DNA from: Streptomyces sp. NBC_00568
Lineage (GTDB): Bacteria; Actinomycetota; Actinomycetes; Streptomycetales; Streptomycetaceae
Reading direction: 5' to 3'
Assembly (NCBI RefSeq): GCF_026341855.1
Contig: NZ_JAPENW010000001.1
Span: forward strand, 3,277,001-3,341,000
Length of the DNA stretch: 64,000 nt
Shown here piece after piece: positions 36,648 through 44,821 of the stretch. How positions within the stretch are numbered: the first letter of the stretch is position 1; the number at the start of each line of letters is the position of its first letter. Both the position numbers and the translations under genes were made by a program. The notes beneath the pieces are model-generated. The model did not search any database and was not told the origin of the DNA. It worked only from the letters and a program-made list of their open reading frames with translations.

Positions 36648-37787
36648 ATGCCCCGTCCCTACGTCCTGTTGTCCGCCGCCGTCTCCCTCGACGGCTTCCT
36701 GGACGACACCGGCCCCGAGCGGCTGCTGCTCTCGGGTGCGGCCGACTTCGACCGGGTCGACGAGGTGCGGGCGTCCAGCGACGCGATCCTGGTGGGCGCG
36801 GGCACCCTGCGCACGGACAATCCGCGGCTCCTGGTCAACTCAGCCGACCGGCGCGCGGCCCGCCTCGCCGCCGGACGCCCCGAGTACCCGCTGAAGGTCA
36901 CCGTCAGCGGCTCCGGCGACCTCGACCCGAAGGCGCAGTTCTGGCACACGGGCGGCGAAAAGGTCGTCTACACGACCGACGGGGGCGCGCGGCGCGCAGC
37001 CGCCCGGCTGCAAGGCCTCCCGGGCGTCGATGTCGTCGCGACCGGCCCCGAACTCGACTGGCGTGTGCTGCTGGAACACATCCACGACGTACGGGGTGTG
37101 CGCCGCCTCATGGTCGAAGGGGGAGGGAAGGTCCACACCCAGCTCGTGCGGGAGGGACTGGCCGACGAACTGCAGCTCGCCGTCGCCCCCCTCTTCGTCG
37201 GGCAGCCGGACGCGCCGCGGCTGTTCGGGACGGGCACATATCCCCCCGGCCGGATGCGGCTGGTGGAGACCCGGCCCGTCGGGGACGTCGTGCTCATCCG
37301 GTACGCCCCCACCGCGCCCGGCACCGGCTCGCTCGCCTCCGCGGCGGACCGGCGGTGGCTGGAGCTCGCCTGCGAGCTGGCGGCGCTCTGCCCGCCCTCG
37401 GAGACCGCGTTCAGCGTGGGCGCCGTGGTCGTCGCGGCCGACGGGACCGAGCTGGCCCGGGGCCACTCCCGCGAGGGCGACGACCCCGTCGTGCACGCCG
37501 AGGAGGCCGCCCTCGCCAAGATCGACCCGGCCGATCCGCGGCTGGCCGACGCCACCGTCTACAGCAGCCTGGAGCCGTGCGCCCGCCGCGCCTCCCGGCC
37601 TGCGCCCTGCGCCCGGCTGATCCTCGACGCCGGTGTGCGCCGGGTCGTGACCGCCTGGCGCGAGCCCGACACGTTCGTCGCGGACGCCGACGGGAACGGG
37701 CTCCTCGAGGCCGCGGGCGCCGACGTCGTCGTCCTCCCCGAGTACGCGGAACGCGCCGAGGCCCCCAACCTGCATCTCCCCGGCTAG
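36648..37787 (+). CDS. Reductase-deaminase fusion with RibD domains in reversed order
   Basis: 379-aa fusion. The N-terminal half (about 1-215) is a RibD_C/DHFR-like reductase: YVLLSAAVSLDGFLDD, DAILVGAGTLRTDNPRLLV, RRLMVEGGGKVHTQLVREGL. The C-terminal half (about 230-370) is a cytidine-deaminase-like zinc domain: HAEEAAL supplies the His and catalytic Glu, and the Cys pair is in EPCARRASRPAPCARL (9 residues between Cys, one more than in canonical RibD). E. coli RibD has deaminase first and reductase second, so the order is swapped. It should perform steps two and three of riboflavin synthesis after RibA. ATG at 36648 follows GGAGG; 36638 is not in frame. Confidence 0.88.
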   Translation: MPRPYVLLSAAVSLDGFLDDTGPERLLLSGAADFDRVDEVRASSDAILVGAGTLRTDNPRLLVNSADRRAARLAAGRPEYPLKVTVSGSGDLDPKAQFWHTGGEKVVYTTDGGARRAAARLQGLPGVDVVATGPELDWRVLLEHIHDVRGVRRLMVEGGGKVHTQLVREGLADELQLAVAPLFVGQPDAPRLFGTGTYPPGRMRLVETRPVGDVVLIRYAPTAPGTGSLASAADRRWLELACELAALCPPSETAFSVGAVVVAADGTELARGHSREGDDPVVHAEEAALAKIDPADPRLADATVYSSLEPCARRASRPAPCARLILDAGVRRVVTAWREPDTFVADADGNGLLEAAGADVVVLPEYAERAEAPNLHLPG

Positions 37788-37868
37788 CCACCCCGAGGCC
37801 TCGCTCATGGGGCGCGTTTAAACGCGTGTGCTTCGGGTCCCGCGGATGGCGTACACTGGTTTCAACGA

Positions 37869-37942
37869 CGCGGGGTGGAGCAGCTCGGTAGCTCGCTGGG
37901 CTCATAACCCAGAGGTCGCAGGTTCAAATCCTGTCCCCGCTA
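37869..37942 (+). tRNA. Initiator tRNA-fMet(CAU)
   Basis: 74-nt plus-strand tRNA. Initiator features are seen: unpaired first position (C1 against U72), and three G-C pairs at the anticodon stem (GGG-CTCATAA-CCC). T arm GCAGG-TTCAAAT-CCTGT, discriminator A. CCA is not encoded. Terminator at 37950-37989. Confidence 0.93.
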
Positions 37943-37949
37943 CTCAAGG

Positions 37950-37989
37950 CCAAGGGCCGGAACTCGGATTCACGAGTTCCGGCCCTTGG
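37950..37989 (+). terminator. tRNA-fMet terminator
   Basis: 17-bp perfect stem starting CCAAGGGCCGGAACTCG with a 6-nt loop GATTCA, 7 bp past the tRNA. Confidence 0.85.
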
Positions 37990-38133
37990 TGTTGTGCCCT
38001 CCGGCCGGTTCTCTCCGGGACCGTTCCCCTTCCCGGCCGGTTCTCCGGACGGGTCCCCTTCCGGCAACCGGTGACATCCCCCGGTCGGGCCACACGGGTC
38101 GCCCGCCGTCCCCGCTCCGGGTCTTCTGGACGG

Positions 38134-39309
38134 GTGGGGCAGCCAGGAGGTGAGCAGCGATCCGGAGAACCGCATGACCGCGCCGACGGGTCGTCGCCCG
38201 GGGGCGCCCGGCTGCCCGGTCCGGCGGGAGCGGCTCCCCGCAGGATCTCCTTCGCGCGCACCTTGCTCCGGACCCTGCCGGTGCTGCTCATCGTCGCCGG
38301 GATCATCTACGACTACTTCACGCCGTCGGCTTTCACCGCGGCCCCCCTCTTCACGGCCGCGCCCCTGGTCGCCGCGCCCCTCTATTCGCTGCGCGGCACC
38401 GTCCTCACCGGCGTTCTCGCCGTCGGCGCGGTGCTCCTGGTCCACTACCTGCTCGACATCGTCCTGAAGGTCGACGCGGTCACCGAATCGGTCACCGTGG
38501 CGACGGCCGCCGTCCTCGCGGTCCTCATCAACATCCTCGTCCGGCGCAGCCACGAACGGCTCGCCTCCGTGCGGGAGATCGCCGAGTTCGCGCAGCGCGC
38601 CGTGCTGCCCGAGCCCGACGCGCGGATCGACGGCCTCGACGTCGCGGCGCGGTACGAGGCGGCGCAGGCGGACGCGTTCATCGGCGGTGACCTGTACGCG
38701 GTGCAGGACTCGCCGTACGGCGTGCGGATGGTCGTCGGCGACGTACGCGGGAAGGGGATGGCCGCCGTGGCCGCCGTCGCCGTGGTGATCGGGGCGTTCC
38801 GGGAGGCGGCCGAGCAGGAGGAGTCCCTGGAGGCGGTCGCACGGCGCCTGGAGCGGGCGCTGACGCGCCCGGGCACCCGGCACGAGAGCCCCGACGCGTT
38901 CGAGGAGTTCACGACCGCCGTCCTCGCGGAGATCCCGTACGACGAGGACATCGTGCGCATCGTCAACCGCGGCCATCCGCCGCCCCTGCTCCTGCATCCC
39001 GACGGCACCCTCGTCACGCTCGCCGCCGAGTCCTTCGCGCTGCCCCTCGGGATGAGCGAGCTCGGGATCTGGCCCGACCGCGTGCTGACGGCCCGCTTTC
39101 CGCGCGGGGCGACGATGCTCCTGCACACCGACGGTCTGTCCGAGGCCCGCGATCCGCGCGGGGAGTTCTACGATCCGGCCGCGCGGCTGGCCGGACGGGT
39201 CTTTCCCGGCCCCGACGCGCTGCTGACCGCCCTCGCCGGGGAGGTCCGCCGGCACACCGGCGGCGCCCTGACGGACGACATGGCGCTGCTCGCCGTCCGG
39301 CGCGTCTGA
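38134..39309 (+). CDS. Membrane PP2C/SpoIIE-type phosphatase (N-terminus uncertain)
   Basis: Serine/threonine phosphatase with three or four N-terminal membrane helices (TLLRTLPVLLIVAGIIYDYF, APLFTAAPLVAAPLY, TVLTGVLAVGAVLLVHYLL) and a C-terminal PP2C_SIG domain: LPEPDARIDGLDVAARYEAA, FIGGDLYAV, VGDVRGKGMAAVA, NRGHPPPLLL, LLHTDGLSEARD and GGALTDDMALLAVR with metal-binding Asp residues. It probably acts on an anti-anti-sigma factor. The start is unclear: the best ribosome site (GGAGA before ATG 38174) is in another frame, and this frame offers only GTG 38134 without a good site. Either a short frameshift or a weak start is present. Confidence 0.8.
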   Translation: MGQPGGEQRSGEPHDRADGSSPGGARLPGPAGAAPRRISFARTLLRTLPVLLIVAGIIYDYFTPSAFTAAPLFTAAPLVAAPLYSLRGTVLTGVLAVGAVLLVHYLLDIVLKVDAVTESVTVATAAVLAVLINILVRRSHERLASVREIAEFAQRAVLPEPDARIDGLDVAARYEAAQADAFIGGDLYAVQDSPYGVRMVVGDVRGKGMAAVAAVAVVIGAFREAAEQEESLEAVARRLERALTRPGTRHESPDAFEEFTTAVLAEIPYDEDIVRIVNRGHPPPLLLHPDGTLVTLAAESFALPLGMSELGIWPDRVLTARFPRGATMLLHTDGLSEARDPRGEFYDPAARLAGRVFPGPDALLTALAGEVRRHTGGALTDDMALLAVRRV

Positions 39310-39613
39310 GGTGGGCCCGGAGAGCGGGTTCATGGACTGCTCGGGCGGCCGTCACCCGCGACGCGTACGGTCTTCCCGACCGTTGTCACGAGGAGTGATC
39401 GGACGGTGTCCCTCCGCATAACATCTGACACACCGTCAAATAAATTCGTGTCGAGGTCCGGTGGTCAACTCGCCCGTTTTTCATCGTCCATGACCCCAAA
39501 GTCCTGGCCAAAAGCTGTTAATGATCAGTCGGAACAGCTTGGAATCCGGTGCCTGAGTCTATTAACGTTCGATAACGCAGCGCGGTCGTCCCAGCCGTCA
39601 CAAGAGATGGCTC
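39310..39613 (+). promoter_or_regulatory. Region upstream of the riboswitch
   Basis: About 300 bp of lower GC with no supported gene. It must hold the promoter of the M23 peptidase transcript. The AT-rich part is at 39425-39575; no clear boxes were assigned. Confidence 0.3.
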
Positions 39614-39770
39614 CGTGCGCACGTGCCGAATCCTGCAAAGGAACCGGGGAACCACCTACTTGGGGTGAATCGAGCGTATTACGCCGTGGAAGCACGGTGG
39701 TTATACGCGCGTAGGAGACCTTCCTGCTCCGAACCCGTCAGCTAACCCGGTAGGCGACAGGGAAGGAAAG
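39614..39770 (+). ncRNA. Cyclic di-AMP (ydaO/yuaA) riboswitch
   Basis: Conserved ydaO-motif blocks are in the right order: GCCGAATCCTGC, AAAGGAACCGGGGAACC, TTGGGGTGAATC, GTAGGAGACCTTCC, TCCGAACCCGTCAGCTAACC and CGGTAGGCGACAGGGAAGG. The end is about 12 bp before the GTG of the M23 peptidase gene, leaving only the AAAGGAG ribosome site. In Streptomyces this class senses c-di-AMP and turns off cell-wall hydrolase genes (known for rpf and peptidase genes). Ends are estimates. Confidence 0.88.
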
Positions 39771-39782
39771 GAGTGCGCCCAC

Positions 39783-40823
39783 GTGGCGTCCAACCGGCCT
39801 GCTCAGCCAACCTCGTTCGCGCCGAATGACACTCACACCTTCGGCTATGCCTCCGGCAAGGACGAGGGAACCTGGGAAGAGTGGAACCCCACCGAGGATT
39901 CCGTTCTTCCCGTCCGCGGCCGGCACCGCGTAGGCAAGCAGCGCGGTGGAGGACTCGCCCGCAGCTCCACCGTTCTCGGCGTGGGTGTCATAGCCGCCGT
40001 CGGTGCGGGTGGCATGGCCACCGCCGCGCCGGGCAAGGCGCCCGTCTCGATCTCGCTGCCCGACCTGTCGTCGGTCACCGAGTCCGCCAAGGCCCTGATA
40101 TCGGACGGCGGATCCAGCGCTCCCAAGGGTTCCACCACTCCGCTCACGAGCGCCGGTCTGACCAGCGTCGACACGGCCCAGGGCACCACGGACGCCGGTG
40201 AGGCGCTGCGCGCCCGCATCATGCAGCAGGCCGAGTCGCAGCAGAACCAGGTCGACGCCGCCGCCCAGCAGGCCGCCCAGACCGCGGCCGCGAAGAAGGC
40301 CGTCGCGCTCGCCGCCAAGCAGCAGGACGACGCGGAGGCCAAGGCCGCCGCGGTGAAGAAGAAGGCGGAGGACGCGGCCAAGGCGAAGGCCGAGGCCGAG
40401 CGCCTCGCCGAGCTCGCCAAGAGCTACTCGCTGCCGACCTCCTCGTACACCCTGACCTCGACCTTCGGCGAGGCCGGCTCCATGTGGTCCTCCGGGTACC
40501 ACACCGGACTGGACTTCGCGGCGCCCACCGGAACGCTCATCAAGGCGATCCACAGCGGCACCATCACAGAGGCCGGCTGGGCCGGATCGTACGGCTACCG
40601 CACGATCCTCACCCTCGACGACGGTACGGAGCTGTGGTTCTGCCACCAGTCGTCGATCAGCGTCAGCGTGGGCCAGAAGGTCGCCACCGGTGATGTCATC
40701 GGGCGCGTGGGTGCGACGGGCAATGTCACCGGGCCGCACCTGCACCTCGAGGTGCACGCCGGCGGCGCCGCCACCGGCATCGACCCGATGGCGTGGCTCC
40801 AGAGCAAGGGCCTCAACCCCTGA
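39783..40823 (+). CDS. M23-family peptidoglycan endopeptidase
   Basis: 346-aa exported cell-wall hydrolase. A hydrophilic N-terminus of about 60 residues is followed by a hydrophobic anchor or signal (STVLGVGVIAAVGAGGMATA), an Ala/Lys/Glu/Gln-rich coiled coil (about 140-220), and a LytM domain. The zinc ligands are His and Asp in GYHTGLDFAAPTG, and the last His of PHLHLEVHAGG. It should cut peptide cross-links in peptidoglycan during growth or germination. GTG start at 39783 after GGAAAGGAGTGCGCCCAC. The upstream c-di-AMP riboswitch is its likely control. A short tandem repeat array follows. Confidence 0.93.
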   Translation: MASNRPAQPTSFAPNDTHTFGYASGKDEGTWEEWNPTEDSVLPVRGRHRVGKQRGGGLARSSTVLGVGVIAAVGAGGMATAAPGKAPVSISLPDLSSVTESAKALISDGGSSAPKGSTTPLTSAGLTSVDTAQGTTDAGEALRARIMQQAESQQNQVDAAAQQAAQTAAAKKAVALAAKQQDDAEAKAAAVKKKAEDAAKAKAEAERLAELAKSYSLPTSSYTLTSTFGEAGSMWSSGYHTGLDFAAPTGTLIKAIHSGTITEAGWAGSYGYRTILTLDDGTELWFCHQSSISVSVGQKVATGDVIGRVGATGNVTGPHLHLEVHAGGAATGIDPMAWLQSKGLNP

Positions 40824-40917
40824 CCCGTACGGCTTCCGACCCGTACGGGCTCCTGAGCCGTACGACCCCTGAGCCGTACGACCCCTGAGCCGTACGCGCG
40901 CTGATCCGTACGAGCGA
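40823..40917. repeat. Tandem CCGTACG repeats after the M23 gene
   Basis: Six or seven copies of a C(C/G)GTACG core in about 90 bp, including two adjacent copies of CTGAGCCGTACGACCC. Immediately downstream of the peptidase stop; non-coding. Confidence 0.75.
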
Positions 40918-41123
40918 CTCCTCATGTCTGAGGGTTCGTGATCCGTGTGCTCGCGGTGTGTGCGGCTCCTGGCCGTGCGCGGCTCTCCTGGTCTCCGGCG
41001 GTCCTGACGACACCCCCCCCGACGTCAGGGCTGCCGGTCCGGCGTGTGCGGACGCGCGCTCCCGCCGGGCCGGCGGGAGTGGGTGCGGAATACATGCATC
41101 AGGTGGGGGCGTTGACGTCGGGC
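40918..41123 (+). promoter_or_regulatory. Upstream region of the aldo/keto reductase
   Basis: Together with the repeat array this makes a gene-free gap of 300 bp. No promoter boxes, riboswitch or further repeat could be supported. Confidence 0.3.
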
Positions 41124-42068
41124 ATGACTTCTCTTCGCAAGCTCGGTTCGTCCGACCTCGAGGTCTTCCCGCTCTCCCTCGGTGGCAACGTCTTCGGCTG
41201 GACGGCCGACGAGACACGGTCCTTCGCGGTGCTCGACGCCTACGCGGCCGCCGGCGGCAACTTCCTCGACACGGCCGACTCCTACTCGTCGTGGGCCGAG
41301 GGCAACGAGGGGGGCGAGTCCGAGACCATCATCGGCAAGTGGCTGAAGACCCGCGGCAACCGCGCGGACATCGTGGTCGCCACCAAGGTCAGCCAGCACC
41401 CCGCGTACCCGGGGCTGTCCGGCGCCAACATCAAGGCCGCGGCCGACGCGTCACTGCGCCGCCTGGGCACCGACCACATCGACCTCTATTACACGCACTT
41501 CGACAAGCCGGAGGTGCCGGTCGACGAGATCATCGGAGCCCTCGACGAACTGGTGACGGCGGGCAAGGTGCGGCACATCGCCGCCTCCAACCTCTCGCCC
41601 GAGCGGCTCCAGGAGTCCCTGGAGTTCTCCGACCGCGAGGGCCTCGCGCGCTATGTCGCGCTCCAGCCGCAGTACAACCTGGTCTCGCGCGACACCTACG
41701 AGGGCGCCCGCCGGGACATCGCCTCCCGGGCCGGCCTGGCCGCCGTCCCCTACTTCGGGCTCGCCGCCGGCTTCCTCACCGGCAAGTACCGCCCGGGCAC
41801 GACGGTCGACTCGCCCCGGGCGGGGGCCGCGGCCAAGCACCTCGACACGGAACGCGGGCAGCGGGTCCTCGCCGCCCTCGACGAGGTGGCCGAGGCCCAT
41901 GGCGCCGAGGTCGCGACGGTCGCCCTCGCCTGGCTGGCCGCCCAGCCGACGGTCGCCGCGCCGATCGCCTCCGCCCGGACCGTGGAGCAGCTCCCGGCTC
42001 TGCTGGGGGTCGCGGACCTGGTCCTGACGGACGGCGAACTGACGCGGTTGTCCAAGGCGTCGGCGTAA
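41124..42068 (+). CDS. Aldo/keto reductase
   Basis: 314-aa soluble NADPH-dependent oxidoreductase with a TIM-barrel fold. Visible marks: LGSSDLEVFPLSLGGNVFGW at the start, catalytic Asp/Tyr in FLDTADSYSSW, a KVSQHPAYPG stretch with the catalytic Lys region, IDLYYTHFDKPEVPVDE with the His, and the cofactor-binding end VAAPIASARTVEQL. Substrate unknown. The ATG at 41124 fits family length; an ATG at 41094 is possible. Convergent with the PrsW-like gene. Confidence 0.9.
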   Translation: MTSLRKLGSSDLEVFPLSLGGNVFGWTADETRSFAVLDAYAAAGGNFLDTADSYSSWAEGNEGGESETIIGKWLKTRGNRADIVVATKVSQHPAYPGLSGANIKAAADASLRRLGTDHIDLYYTHFDKPEVPVDEIIGALDELVTAGKVRHIAASNLSPERLQESLEFSDREGLARYVALQPQYNLVSRDTYEGARRDIASRAGLAAVPYFGLAAGFLTGKYRPGTTVDSPRAGAAAKHLDTERGQRVLAALDEVAEAHGAEVATVALAWLAAQPTVAAPIASARTVEQLPALLGVADLVLTDGELTRLSKASA

Positions 42069-42091
42069 CCGCGGAAGGACAGGGCGAACGG

Positions 42092-42117
42092 CACCGCCGG
42101 TAGCGGCCGGCGGTGCT
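42092..42117. terminator. Possible terminator between convergent genes
   Basis: 9-bp stem GCACCGCCG / CGGCGGTGC, 23 bp past the aldo/keto reductase stop; two TGCCGTCTCCCGGTGG copies follow at about 42152 and 42177. Confidence 0.4.
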
Positions 42118-42253
42118 GAGGCCGAGCCGGCGGGATGCCGCGCGCCGGGGATGCCGTCTCCCGGTGGAGCCGGTGGTGCCGTCTCCCGGTGGTCTCCCGG
42201 TCGTGCCGTTTCCCACCGGTGTCGGGGCCGGTGGTGACGGGGCGGTGGCGCGT

Positions 42254-43594
42254 CTACGAGCGGTACGGGTTGTACGCGGGATACGGCACCGGCGGGGCGT
42301 ACGGCTGCGCGTGCTGGGCGGCGTACCCGTAGCTGTTCGCGTACCCGTGGGCCGGCCAGGGCGGCGGCGCGGGCATCGGTGTCGTCGCGCGGGCCGCGTA
42401 GGCGAGGGCCGGGCGGGCGATCCCCCGGCGGCGCCACAGCTCGTCGAGCAACTCGCGCTCCCGTACGACGAAATCGGCGCCCGCGCGGCCGAGGCGTCCC
42501 CGGTGGCGCAGGAACGCCAGCGAGGTCGCCAACGCCTCGTACTCCGCCACCGAGCGCGCGGCGGCCTTCCCGAAGTGGTGGCCGGCGTACTCGCGGGCGA
42601 GCCGCCGTGCCCGCATCGAGCCGAGCGCCCACGGCTCCGTCGCGCCCAGCCACCCGGCGACGGTGTACGCGGGCAGTTCCGTGCGCACGGTGCGCAGCTC
42701 GCGCTGCCGGGTCCAGACGGCCAGCCAGGTCAGCAGCCCGAACGCGGGCACCATGAACGCGGCGTACACCCCGAAGAAGCCCCACTCGCCGAATCCCGAC
42801 GAGCCGTTCCAGAGCGCGTGCATGCCCATCGCGAGCAGCAGTCCGGCCAGGGGGAGCAGCACGCGGCGCACATGCCGGCGCTCGGCGGACAGCGCCGCGG
42901 CGCCGAAGCCGATGCCGGTCAGCACGGTGAACAGCGGATGCGCGAAGGGCGACATCACCACGCGGACGAAGAAGGTCGCGGCGGTGACGGAGGCGAGCCC
43001 GCTCTCCCCGCTGAGCTGGTCGGTGCCGAAGGCGGTGCCGAGATAGAGGATGTTCTCGGTGAACGCGAAGCCGGTGGCGGTGACCCCGGCGATCACGACA
43101 CCGTCGACGATCCCGGTGAAGTCCCGTCTGCGGAAGAGGAAGACCAGCAGGACGGCCGCCGCCTTCGCCGACTCCTCGACGACGGGCGCTATGACGGTCG
43201 CGCCGAGGGTGTCGGCGCTGGACGGATCCGCGGTCGCGATCGCTATCCACCGGGTCGCGAAACTGTTGGCGACGATCGCTATGAGCGCGGCCGCGCAGGC
43301 ACCCCAGGCGAAGGAGAAGAGCAGGTTGTGCCAGGGGCCCGGCTCGACCCGGTCCAGCCACCGGAAGGCGGCGATGAGCAGCGGCACGGGGAACACGGCC
43401 AGTCCGAGGCCGACCAGGAAGCCCTCGGTACCGGTCTGTTCGCGGACGAGGGCGAGGATCACGAGACCGGACATCGCGAGCAGCGTGATCAGCGCTCCGT
43501 ACCGCACCCATCTGCGCTGCCACCAGTGCGGATGTCGCAGCGCAGGTCCGGCGGGGCCGCCGGACTGTGTCGGGTACGGAGGATGGATGGCCAC
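42254..43594 (-). CDS. PrsW-family intramembrane metalloprotease
   Basis: 446-aa polytopic membrane protein with 8-9 helices in the first 300 residues. The PrsW/CPBP-like motifs are complete: APVVEESAKAAAVLLVF (EExxK), GFAFTENILY (FxxxEN), SPFAHPLFTVLTG (HxxFT) and MHALWNGSSG (HxxWN). PrsW proteins cleave anti-sigma factors in Bacillus; the target here is unknown. The C-terminal tail (from about 340) is cytoplasmic, with an Ala/Tyr/Pro-rich end (PAHGYANSYGYAAQHAQPYA). GTG start at 43594. Convergent with the aldo/keto reductase gene, 92 bp after trmB on the same strand reading. Confidence 0.9.
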   Translation of the reverse strand: MAIHPPYPTQSGGPAGPALRHPHWWQRRWVRYGALITLLAMSGLVILALVREQTGTEGFLVGLGLAVFPVPLLIAAFRWLDRVEPGPWHNLLFSFAWGACAAALIAIVANSFATRWIAIATADPSSADTLGATVIAPVVEESAKAAAVLLVFLFRRRDFTGIVDGVVIAGVTATGFAFTENILYLGTAFGTDQLSGESGLASVTAATFFVRVVMSPFAHPLFTVLTGIGFGAAALSAERRHVRRVLLPLAGLLLAMGMHALWNGSSGFGEWGFFGVYAAFMVPAFGLLTWLAVWTRQRELRTVRTELPAYTVAGWLGATEPWALGSMRARRLAREYAGHHFGKAAARSVAEYEALATSLAFLRHRGRLGRAGADFVVRERELLDELWRRRGIARPALAYAARATTPMPAPPPWPAHGYANSYGYAAQHAQPYAPPVPYPAYNPYRS

Positions 43595-43686
43595 GGCATT
43601 GACCCTAACGAGGGAGGGCGTGGTCCGCGACGGTGACCGGAGTCGTCCCGGGAGTCACCGGGAGACGCCGGAGCGACGCGTGCGGG

Positions 43687-44523
43687 TCAGTCGCCCGGGG
43701 TGTGCTGGTCTCGATGCTGTACGCGCCGGAACAGGAGGTCGTTCACCACATGACCCTTGTCCAGTCCCTGGCCCTCGAAACGGGTCAGCGGCCGGAACTC
43801 CGGACGCGGCGCGAAACCGCCGTCCGGCAGGGTGTTCTCGAAGTCGGGGTGCGCGCTCAGCACTTCGAGCATCTGTTCCGCATACGGTTCCCAGTCCGTC
43901 GCGCAGTGCACGAGCGCGCCCGGCGCGAGGCGGGTCGCGGCGAGATCCAGGAACTCCGGCTGGATCAGCCGCCGCTTGTGGTGGCGCTTCTTGGGCCACG
44001 GGTCGGGGAAGTAGACGCGCAGGCCGTTGAGGGACGCGGGCGGGAGCATCTCGCGGAGCAGGATGATCGCGTCGCCGTTGGCCACCCGGATGTTGGTCAG
44101 GCCGCTCCGCTCGGCGAGGTTGAGCAGGTTGCCCTGACCGGGTGTGTGCACGTCCACGGCGAGGATTCCGGTCCCCTGGTCCTCGGCCGCCATCTGCGCG
44201 GTGGCCTCGCCCATGCCGAAGCCGATCTCCAGCACGACGGGGCCGTCCGTCCCGAACAGCTCCGCCAGGTCGAGCTTCCGCTGTCCGTCGATGTCCAGAC
44301 CCCACTTGGGCCACAGGCGCTGCAACGCGTCCGCCTGTCCGGTCGTCACCCGGCTCCGCCGCGGCTGGAAACTCCGGATCCGCCGCTCGAAGTGCGAGCC
44401 GGCGGGATCGGGCTGCGGACCCTCGGGGAAGCGGGGCTCGCCCTTGGCACGGTGGTGACGCAGCGAGCCGTCCTCGGCGGAGGCGGGCCGGGTCTCTTCG
44501 GGGGAGTCAAGGAAGTCAGACAC
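43687..44523 (-). CDS. trmB: tRNA (guanine-N7-)-methyltransferase
   Basis: 278-aa SAM-dependent enzyme making m7G46 in tRNA. Class I methyltransferase start VLEIGFGMGEATAQMAAED; TrmB signature VYFPDPWPKKRHHKRRLIQ; and a C-terminal segment with ENTLPDGGFAPRPEFRPLTR, then FEGQGLDKGHVV. The N-terminal 80 residues are variable and basic. GTG at 44523 is chosen where the plausible sequence starts (MSDFLDSPEETRP); no Shine-Dalgarno is seen, and a TAAAAT box ends about 10 nt upstream, so the mRNA may be leaderless. The longer open frame upstream is low-complexity Arg/Thr/Pro. Confidence 0.92.
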   Translation of the reverse strand: MSDFLDSPEETRPASAEDGSLRHHRAKGEPRFPEGPQPDPAGSHFERRIRSFQPRRSRVTTGQADALQRLWPKWGLDIDGQRKLDLAELFGTDGPVVLEIGFGMGEATAQMAAEDQGTGILAVDVHTPGQGNLLNLAERSGLTNIRVANGDAIILLREMLPPASLNGLRVYFPDPWPKKRHHKRRLIQPEFLDLAATRLAPGALVHCATDWEPYAEQMLEVLSAHPDFENTLPDGGFAPRPEFRPLTRFEGQGLDKGHVVNDLLFRRVQHRDQHTPGD

Positions 44524-44821
44524 AGTGGGGTCGATTTTACGGGCGGCCGTGGTGCGGGTGGTCCGGCGCGAGGTGGGGCGCGGGGTTGGGGTGCGGTGCG
44601 GTGCTCGCGTCGTGACGGCGAGTGCCCTGTCGCAGGGCGCGGGGTGTCTCGTCGTGACGCCGGGTGACGTGACACGGTGGCGGACGGTGACCGCCGCGGT
44701 GGCGGCGGGCGGCCGATGGGGCGGCTCGTCGCGGTGCCGCGCGGCCCGTGACGCCCTGCGCCGGGGGGCTGGGTGTCTCGTCGTCACGCCCGGTGCCGTG
44801 TCGTGGTGGCGGGGGTTCCGG
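44524..44821 (-). other. Repeat-bearing gap between lhgO and trmB
   Basis: 298 bp with no gene. It contains repeated units: GGGGTGTCTCGTCGTGACGCC-like phrases occur twice (around 44640 and 44770), each near a GTGACGTGACACGGTGGCG / GTGCCGTGTCGTGGTGGCG unit. The trmB promoter (TAAAAT at 44534-44539, minus strand) is at its trmB end. Confidence 0.45.
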
